Source of the DNA: Rhodobacterales bacterium HKCCE2091
Lineage (GTDB): Bacteria > Pseudomonadota > Alphaproteobacteria > Rhodobacterales > Rhodobacteraceae
DNA: 64,000 nt
Assembly (NCBI GenBank): GCA_015689685.1
Contig: WVSL01000021.1
Span: forward strand, 1-64,000
Reading direction: 5' to 3'
The notes below the pieces were generated by a model that was given only the letters and a program-made list of their open reading frames with translations, was not told where the DNA came from and did no database searches. The position numbers and the translations under genes were made by a program. Shown one piece after another: positions 62,147 through 64,000 of the stretch (position 1 is its first letter; every line of letters begins with the position of its first letter).

Positions 62147-62881
62147 TCACAGGCTGGTTTTCTTGAAGATTGGCTCCGGAAGGGCGCGGATGATGGTCAT
62201 GACGACCTGCCAGACCGGACGCACGTAGATGATATTCCGGCCTTTTTCCACCCCGCGCAGGACCGCGGCGCCGACCTCGGAGGGCTCGGCGGTTAGGCGG
62301 TCGGGCAGATCGAGCCCTTCGGTCATCCGAGTGCGGACGAATCCCGGCAGCACCGTCACGACATGCACGCCGCGCTTCGCGAGGCGATTCCTCAGCCCCG
62401 ACAGGTAGGCGGTGAACCCGGCCTTCGCCGCGCCGTAGACGTAGTTGCTGGCCCGCCCGCGCAGCCCGGCGACGGAGCTGATGCCCACGATCGTGCCCGA
62501 CCCGCGCGCTTCCATCGCGTCGGCCAGGCGTTCGAGGATGCTGGCCGGGCCCTCGAAATTCGTGCGCATCACGCGGGCCGCGGCCTCCGGATCGGCGGCG
62601 GTCTCGGCCTGGTCGCCCATCAGGCCGACGGCGCAGACGGCGATCTCGGGCAGCTCCGGCAGCCCGGCGACGAAGCCTGCGTGCGCGGCGGTGTCGAGCG
62701 CGTCGAACGCGTGCAGTGTGACCGGGACGCCGAAGCGGGTTTCGAGATCGGCCTTGTCGTCGGCGAGCCGTTCCGGGACGCGGGCAGCGAGGCGGATCGG
62801 GTGGCCCTTCGCGGCGAAGGCGCGCGCGATCTCGCGCGCCATGTCCGAGGTCGCACCAAGGACCAGCACCGCGCCGCTCAC
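62147..62881 (-). CDS. Short-chain dehydrogenase, DprE2-like
   Basis: From GTG 62881 (overlapping the stop of the oxidase gene) the protein has 244 residues. It has NAD(P) motif VLVLGATSDMAREIARAFAA near the N-terminus, ISSVAGLRGRASNYVYGAAK with the Tyr-x3-Lys pair, and a C-terminal IIYVRPVWQVVMTIIRALPE that may be a membrane-associated helix. Together with the FAD oxidase it matches DprE2 in the DprE1/DprE2 epimerase pair, which converts decaprenylphosphoryl-ribose to -arabinose via a keto intermediate. Confidence 0.8.
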   Translation of the reverse strand: MSGAVLVLGATSDMAREIARAFAAKGHPIRLAARVPERLADDKADLETRFGVPVTLHAFDALDTAAHAGFVAGLPELPEIAVCAVGLMGDQAETAADPEAAARVMRTNFEGPASILERLADAMEARGSGTIVGISSVAGLRGRASNYVYGAAKAGFTAYLSGLRNRLAKRGVHVVTVLPGFVRTRMTEGLDLPDRLTAEPSEVGAAVLRGVEKGRNIIYVRPVWQVVMTIIRALPEPIFKKTSL

Positions 62882-64000
62882 AGCTTCAGCCTTTCGGACT
62901 GGGCGGAGGCGAAGACCCGGTCGGCCCCGCTGCGCGCGCGTTCGGCCCGGAATGCCTCGACACGGGGGTCGGTCGCGGCGAGGCGGCGGGCGGGCAGGCG
63001 GGAATCCTTGGCGAGGTAGAACCGGCCGCCGTGGCCGTCGGTGATGTCGTCTAGCGCCGTCATGAGGGCGAGGCTCCGGTCGGAAACGGGGAAGTCGAGC
63101 GCAAGCGTATAGCCCTCCATCGGAAAGGAAAACCGCCCCGCCTGCGGACCCATCCGCTTCAGGACGGCGAGCGGAGAGGCAAGCCCGGCCGCGGCGATCC
63201 GGTCGAGGAGCGCGGCGAGGCCCGCGCGCGATGTTTCCAGCGGCAACACGCATTGGAACTGCATGAACCCGCGCCTTCCGTAAAGCCGCGGCCAGTGCTT
63301 GAGCGCGTCGAGCGGGTAGAAGTAGCGCGCCCAGTCCACGAGGTGCGGCCCCTTTGCCTCCGCCCGCCGGCCGGCGGCGAGGTTGGCCGCGTTGAAGGCG
63401 CGGACGGTGAAGCGGTTCAGCGCGAAATCCGGAAGGTGGAATGGCACTGGCACCTCGCGCCTGCGCGGAACGGCGAAGGGGTCCGTGCGGGCCTCTGGCG
63501 GCAGGTCGTCGCGCGCGGCATGGCGGCCGAAGGCGATGACTGAACGGCCGAGCGCGGCCCCGCGCGCCAGCCCGTCGATCCAGGCCACGGCATAGGGCGC
63601 ATCCAGGCGGGATTCGAACGCCTCCACCGCCTCGTCGAGCGTGTCGGCGACCCGCACCTCCTGCCGGATCCAGCCGCTTTCCACCGGCCGGAGCCGCAGC
63701 CCCGCGCGCAGCACGATCCCGGTCAGGCCCATCGCGCCGCGGATCCAGTCGAAGCCCGGATCGTCGCGCGCGACCCGGCGCACCGCGCCGCCGGGGCCGA
63801 TCATGTCCACCCAGTCCACGAAATCGCAGAACGACCCGTCGAGATGGTGGTTCTTGCCGTGGACATCCGCCGCGATCGCGCCGCCGAGCGTGACGAACCG
63901 CGTGCCCGGCGTCACGGCGGGAAACCAGCCGCGGGGCAGGAAAGCCTCGATCACGTCGGACAGGAGGACACCGGCCTCGGCCGTCAGCACGCCGTCCGCG
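62878..64000 (-). CDS. FAD-dependent oxidase, DprE1-like, truncated by the window edge
   Basis: The frame is open to base 64000, so the N-terminal part of the FAD domain is missing; 373 codons plus the stop codon are present. AADVHGKNHHLDGSFCDFVD is the hallmark segment of DprE1-type oxidases. LYGRRGFMQFQCVLP, GRFSFPMEGYTLALDFPV and GGRFYLAKDSRLPARRLA follow the DprE1 C-terminal half. The cysteine known in mycobacterial DprE1 (within NICVDF) aligns here with Ala (TLALDF), while the Lys of AKDSR is kept. It likely oxidises the 2-OH of a polyprenyl-phosphate-linked pentose; the coupled SDR (4-bp overlap) would reduce it to the epimer. Confidence 0.82.
   Translation of the reverse strand, partial: ADGVLTAEAGVLLSDVIEAFLPRGWFPAVTPGTRFVTLGGAIAADVHGKNHHLDGSFCDFVDWVDMIGPGGAVRRVARDDPGFDWIRGAMGLTGIVLRAGLRLRPVESGWIRQEVRVADTLDEAVEAFESRLDAPYAVAWIDGLARGAALGRSVIAFGRHAARDDLPPEARTDPFAVPRRREVPVPFHLPDFALNRFTVRAFNAANLAAGRRAEAKGPHLVDWARYFYPLDALKHWPRLYGRRGFMQFQCVLPLETSRAGLAALLDRIAAAGLASPLAVLKRMGPQAGRFSFPMEGYTLALDFPVSDRSLALMTALDDITDGHGGRFYLAKDSRLPARRLAATDPRVEAFRAERARSGADRVFASAQSERLKL

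Overview
The window is very GC-rich (about 70% by eye), densely packed DNA from an alphaproteobacterium, most probably Rhodobacterales (Rhodobacteraceae/Paracoccaceae/roseobacter type). The main support is the block murA - DUF2948 - GNAT - hisD - UPF0262 - low-molecular-weight phosphatase - infA - maf - RNase E/G-like - yacG, plus a SoeABC-type sulfite dehydrogenase, a DUF3419 (BtaA-like) protein and an RTX/Hint exoprotein. It reads as chromosome: no transposase, integrase, phage gene, plasmid replication gene or CRISPR array was seen. Because of the GC content, very long antisense open frames run over most real genes; they are not reported.

Layout. (1) 1-4961, + strand: five genes joined by 4-bp stop/start overlaps. 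They encode the end of a PEP-utilising phosphotransferase, a DUF3419 aminocarboxypropyl-transferase relative, a dolichol/phytol-kinase-type membrane protein, a GNAT-like acyltransferase and an OleC-like AMP-forming acyl ligase. Together they look like an uncharacterised lipid pathway. (2) 4945-9155, - strand: a two-component system and a YqiJ/flotillin pair. (3) 9203-18107: a small XRE regulator with a good promoter, tRNA-Thr, the housekeeping block and tRNA-Phe. (4) 18134-29333: surface polysaccharide genes. A Wzt/Wzm exporter diverges from a UDP-xylose synthase-like SDR, a UDP-galactopyranose-mutase-like flavoprotein, a multi-TM protein, a GT2 and galE; a large two-domain GT2 converges on galE. 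(5) 29629-32715: a NIDO-RTX-Hint exoprotein. (6) 32778-44123, - strand: a complete glycogen operon (glgP-glgB-glgC-glgA-glgX-malQ). (7) 44265-48539, - strand: an MCE lipid transporter. (8) 48688-53849: soeA, an unexpected DUF gene, soeB and soeC. (9) 53940-60053: an ECF sigma factor, an anti-sigma factor, an S8 protease and three exported proteins, with five copies of a TTTCC-N3-GGAAA palindrome. (10) 60394-64000, - strand: an anchored protein of unknown function and a DprE1/DprE2-like oxidase/reductase pair.

Most noteworthy: the five-gene lipid-type operon at the left edge; the ECF sigma/anti-sigma/S8-protease locus, where the exported part of the anti-sigma factor and the protease propeptide seem to share one fold plan; the palindromes around the exported-protein genes; the DprE1/E2-like pair in a Gram-negative; and the extra gene inside soeABC. 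All functional calls rest on reading motifs and gene order; no database search was run.
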